21,549 bases of DNA from Ochromonadaceae sp. CCMP2298 (Eukaryota > Sar > Synurophyceae > Ochromonadales > Ochromonadaceae): assembly GCA_026770595.1 (NCBI GenBank), contig MU633847.1, positions 1 through 21,549 of the forward strand, given 5' to 3'. Under the pieces are notes generated by a model. It was not told the DNA's origin and ran no database searches. It saw only the letters and a list, made by a program, of their open reading frames with translations. A program made the translations under genes and the position numbers. Within the stretch, counting starts at the first letter, position 1. Each line of letters opens with the position of its first letter. Shown here one piece after another: positions 19,101 through 21,549 of the stretch.

Positions 19101-20830
19101 TCGATGGTCTGGAAGTGCTGCCATTTATCTGTCGCTTTGTTGTAATCGAACACGTACACACGTCCCTGGCTGCCGTCTGTGAGGGGTGATGGGATTGAAG
19201 GGAGGGGTGGGGTCGATATTAGCTATGCGGCGACACAGACGCAATGCAGGGAGAGAAGCATAGACACTTACTGTATCCATAGGCACCCACGACCGCATAG
19301 GGGAAACTGATGGAAAGCGAGCGCCCGTAGTAGGAGTCGTTGCAAGCCAAGATGTGCTGCAGCTCGAAGGGGGATGGTTGGGAAGTGGGCTGCGACGAGG
19401 GCTGCCCAGATGGATTGAAGGAAGGTTGGCCGGTTGGCTCGCCAGTCGGGTTTGCCGATGGCTGGGAGGTCGGCTGCCCAGATGGCTGAGAGCTGGGCTG
19501 AGAGCTGGGACGCCCAGACGGCTGAGAGGATGGCTGCGCCGATGGCTGGGAGCTGGGCTGTCCAGTTGGAGTGCTTGGCTGCGCCGATGGCTGGGAGCTG
19601 GGCTGTCCAGTTGGATCGTGTGGGAAGGTTGAGTTGGCCGACGGCTGACTGGTTGGCTGGGAGCTGGGGTTGGACGACGGCTGTGATGTTGGCTCGCCAG
19701 TAACGTGGCAAGGCACTGTCAGGTCTGTGTGCAGCACCCACTTGCCGGGTTTCACCTCTTCGAACATGTAGGCTGTATGGGGGGGGGCGAAATACATGTG
19801 TAATGAAGTCAGCGAGATCGACGAGTACTGCAGCAGGCAATTGATGAATTGATGAATTGAGAACGTACCACTGTTCTCCGCAGTCGAGGCGATGAGCCAC
19901 TTCCCCCCCAAGGCGACCCTGTAGCCGAAGCCCTGAGCCCTCTTGAAATCCTGATCCCTGCGCCCTCTAACCCTAACCGTCGCATAGGGAGACCAGATGG
20001 TCCCCGTTATGAACCAGTCGTTTCCTGTGTTCTCGTACACGTACACCTTCCCATCGTACTTCTCTGCGAGACGTAGAACAGACAGAGAAAAGGGTTAGGT
20101 TTGAGCGAACAAGGTTTATGGGGTCACGGCAGGGAGGCAGGGGTGAGAGACGTACCGTGCCCAGGCGCGCTGACCGCCAATCTCTCTCCTGCCCCAAACC
20201 GGTCCACCCACACATCCGAACCGAAGTTCGATTGGGAATAGTCGGGCGACCGGATCAGCGCCTGCAGCGACCACTTGTCCACAGAGAACGGCTTATAGAT
20301 GTGCACGATTCCGCGGAATATGTCTGTCCGAAATGTAAATGTCAAGGGGCGCAGAGTCAGTAATAATCAGAGGATGTATAGGAATGCATCAAGGTTTAAA
20401 TTAAAGCACAACTGGGTGCACGGTGCCGAGGCAGAGAGGAACGATGTGCACGAGTCTTACCGTAGCCAGGGCTTCCAATCACACGGAGGTCATCCGTCAT
20501 AGATGTGGAGCCACCCAGCAGCGCGGTTGTGTCGAGACCATAGTACGTCGTGTACTGTCCGTCTTTAAATGTCAATTGGTCGAAAAGTGTATTGTCAAAG
20601 GGGATATGGCAACCAAAAGAGTCCGTTGCGTTCGTCCAAACTGACTCTGACTGCGTTCGCCGATGTCCGCCATCCTCCGTCACCATTGTCGCGTGGTCGA
20701 CAACTTGCTGATCCACGCCGACCTTCTCGTCGAAGAAGTCCGCTTTGAACAGGAAGTCCGACACATCCAGCGAAGCAGAGACGGCTCGCCACAGCAGGAA
20801 CTGGGCGACCGCGATCGCAATTAACTTCAT
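16145..20830 (-). CDS. FG-GAP seven-blade propeller transmembrane surface protein, 8 exons
   Basis: Exons 20461-20830, 20156-20323, 19869-20063, 19272-19772, 18952-19176, 18673-18837, 18365-18577 and 16145-18252; seven GT-AG introns, all phase 1, total 1314 residues. Residues 1-20 are a signal peptide. Seven FG-GAP-type blades follow with core motifs YYGLD (96), NFGSD (156), GFGYR (224), YYGRS (392), NFGFD (444), YFGSS (522) and HFGFS (593), each followed by a strand such as DAIAVGADGY. RGAVFLAKRP in exon 8 would close the ring. This is an integrin-alpha-like propeller, usually an extracellular ligand-binding module. Blade 4 carries a Ser-Gln-Pro insertion (269-379). One transmembrane helix (about 657-682) is followed by CCCC and KKKKK, then an acidic cytoplasmic tail of about 620 residues with VEQAR repeats. 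No intact Asp-rich calcium loops, stalk domains or GFFKR motif were seen. Function is unknown; adhesion, wall attachment or sensing is an inference. Confidence 0.85.
16765..17563 (-). repeat. Seven VEQAR-type repeats in the cytoplasmic tail
   Basis: Copies begin near residues 843, 896, 929, 973, 1008, 1052 and 1096, with consensus [LM]VEQARxR[FL][RQ][ST]YRxE. Spacing is 33-53 residues and the linkers are Ser/Glu/Gln-rich. The sixth copy is degenerate (EGQAHTTFRSFRQE). Downstream, a charged Ala/Glu/Arg-rich segment (about residues 1150-1260) looks helical or coiled-coil. Confidence 0.92.
19369..19701 (-). repeat. Ser-Gln-Pro low-complexity segment (stramenopile type)
   Basis: Encodes about 111 residues built from variants of SQPSSQPT, GQPSSQPSAQPS and NPTGEPTGQPS (residues 269-379). 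Cys266 and Cys388 flank it. Segments of this kind are widespread in predicted extracellular proteins of stramenopiles and are thought to be extended, possibly O-glycosylated, spacers. Confidence 0.93.
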
Positions 20831-21217
20831 ATTATTCTATCGTTCGACGCCGCTGGGTCAAAGATTTGATTTGATTGGCTGTTGTTCCGAATCAGTCGCG
20901 CACCACGCTCCTGGATTTTAAACCGCGCTCCCTCGCGGCTGCTAAAAATTAGACGAGCGCCGTCGATCCCTGGGCAATCTGCGCAGTGCGTGGAAATACC
21001 TTCAGTCACAGGGAGTCGGTTGTGCAGGTTCAGTCCAATTCCAGAATTAAGCACACAACTCTGCCTGCTGACGCGGGGGCAGAAGGAGAGGACAGGCAGA
21101 GGAAGATCCAACCGTGAAAAAAGCAGCAGGTTTGTCTGCCAGAAGCGTCTATTAGAGTGAAACATCTGGAATAGTAAAACCCTGCCCCCTCTGCCAAAAA
21201 CTGGTCTTGGAAAAAAG

Positions 21218-21262
21218 AAAAACCCTGTCCCGACCGAGGGAACAAATACAATAAGGGTTTTT
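21218..21262. repeat. Inverted repeat
   Basis: Perfect 9-nt arms AAAAACCCT (21218-21226) and AGGGTTTTT (21254-21262), with a 27-nt loop. Confidence 0.65.
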
Positions 21263-21309
21263 ACCCCGATTCCCACTTGAGGGACAGCATTTTCTAAAAA
21301 ACCCAAATC

Positions 21310-21333
21310 CTTTTCTGCCCTAGGGTAGAAAAG
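21310..21333. repeat. 24-nt near-perfect palindrome
   Basis: Arms CTTTTCTGCCCT and AGGGTAGAAAAG, symmetric except for one G/T position, centred on CCCTAGGG. The left half (CCTTTTCTGCCC) is repeated directly about 27 nt downstream. Confidence 0.75.
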
Positions 21334-21421
21334 AGCCTTTTCTGCCCGCACGTTACTCTTATTTCCCCGAGACCCACCTGTCCCGACGCGGAACCGGGGG
21401 AAAAAATAATCTTCGAACCTT

Positions 21422-21543
21422 GAAAATGTGGGTTTTGGAAGAGTTTTGCTGTTACACTCGGGAGGCGCCTTTCTACCTCGGGTTTCCCTCGGACACGAAA
21501 GTCTTTCCCTCGGAAACAGCACCCTTCCAAAACCCACATTTTC
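21422..21543. repeat. Foldback element with 20-nt perfect arms
   Basis: Arms 21422-21441 and 21524-21543 are exactly complementary. Inside, GCTGTT (21448-21453) and AACAGC (21515-21520) extend the stem imperfectly, and the loop contains repeated CCCTCGG words. No flanking target-site duplication can be judged because the window ends six bases later. Confidence 0.85.
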
Positions 21544-21549
21544 CGCGGT

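Larger units (their letters stand above)
20831..21549. other. Gene-free 5' region with multiple inverted repeats
   Basis: 719 nt upstream of the FG-GAP gene. A CCAAT box on the minus strand (20874-20878) lies about 45 nt before the ATG. The sequence is pyrimidine/purine-skewed, with runs of CCC, GGG and AAAA and repeated short words (CCTGTCCCGAC, CCTTTTCTGCCC). Long open frames here show no domain or plausible composition. By the alternating gene order, a plus-strand gene would be expected just outside the window, so this may be another divergent promoter. Confidence 0.5.

Noticed and set aside
19967-19978. Telomere-like CTAACCCTAACC (two TTAGGG units on the minus strand)
   Set aside because: Only two units, within coding exon 3 of the receptor, where they encode Val-Arg-Val-Arg. 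Too short for a telomeric tract.
20827-21537. Long minus-strand open frame (236 codons) beyond the FG-GAP gene
   Set aside because: The composition is biased by simple C/G/A runs (FFFF, PRPVFGRGGR), with no domain, no homology I can recognise and several inverted repeats inside it. It is probably chance openness in a promoter-like region.

Overview
The window is nuclear DNA of a unicellular or simple eukaryote, most likely a stramenopile (heterokont). Three things point there. The genes have short GT-AG introns (64 to 173 nt) and intergenic spaces of about 200 to 700 nt. There is a eukaryotic eIF2-gamma, a polo kinase and cilium/flagellum coiled-coil proteins. An extracellular Ser-Gln-Pro (SQPSSQPT-type) low-complexity segment is present, and that type is strongly associated with stramenopiles. 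The lineage is an inference; the eukaryotic nature is certain.

Ten genes were reconstructed and they alternate strand without exception (+ - + - + - + - + -). In order: (1) discoidin-like (F5/8C-like) protein, 301-1590 +; (2) translation initiation factor eIF2-gamma, 1854-3338 -; (3) microsomal glutathione S-transferase (MAPEG/MGST1-like), three exons, 3727-4345 +; (4) CDIN1/C15orf41-like PD-(D/E)XK protein, 4545-5465 - with a possible longer N-terminus; (5) polo-like kinase with two polo boxes, five exons, 5975-9160 +; (6) secreted O-fucosyltransferase-like protein, 9438-10601 -; (7) degenerate EF-hand protein, two exons, 10870-11630 +; (8) CCDC113/CCDC96-type ciliary coiled-coil protein with a 12-nt first coding exon, 12025-13062 -; (9) PGPG-motif plus ankyrin protein, three exons, 13531-15824 +; (10) eight-exon FG-GAP propeller surface protein, 16145-20830 -.

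The most striking gene is number 10. When its eight exons are joined it encodes a 1314-residue type I membrane protein. It has a signal peptide, seven FG-GAP blades (integrin-alpha-like propeller), a Ser-Gln-Pro insertion bracketed by two cysteines inside the fourth blade, one transmembrane helix followed by four cysteines, and a cytoplasmic tail of about 620 residues with seven copies of a VEQARxRFRSYR repeat that I do not recognise from any named domain. All seven introns are phase 1 and most exons carry one blade.

The divergent promoters are rich in perfect or near-perfect palindromes. The densest run (13151-13316) lies between the two flagellar-type genes 8 and 9. The last 719 nt contain no convincing gene, but hold several inverted repeats, including a foldback with 20-nt arms at the very end. 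No rRNA, tRNA, CRISPR or transposase gene was found.
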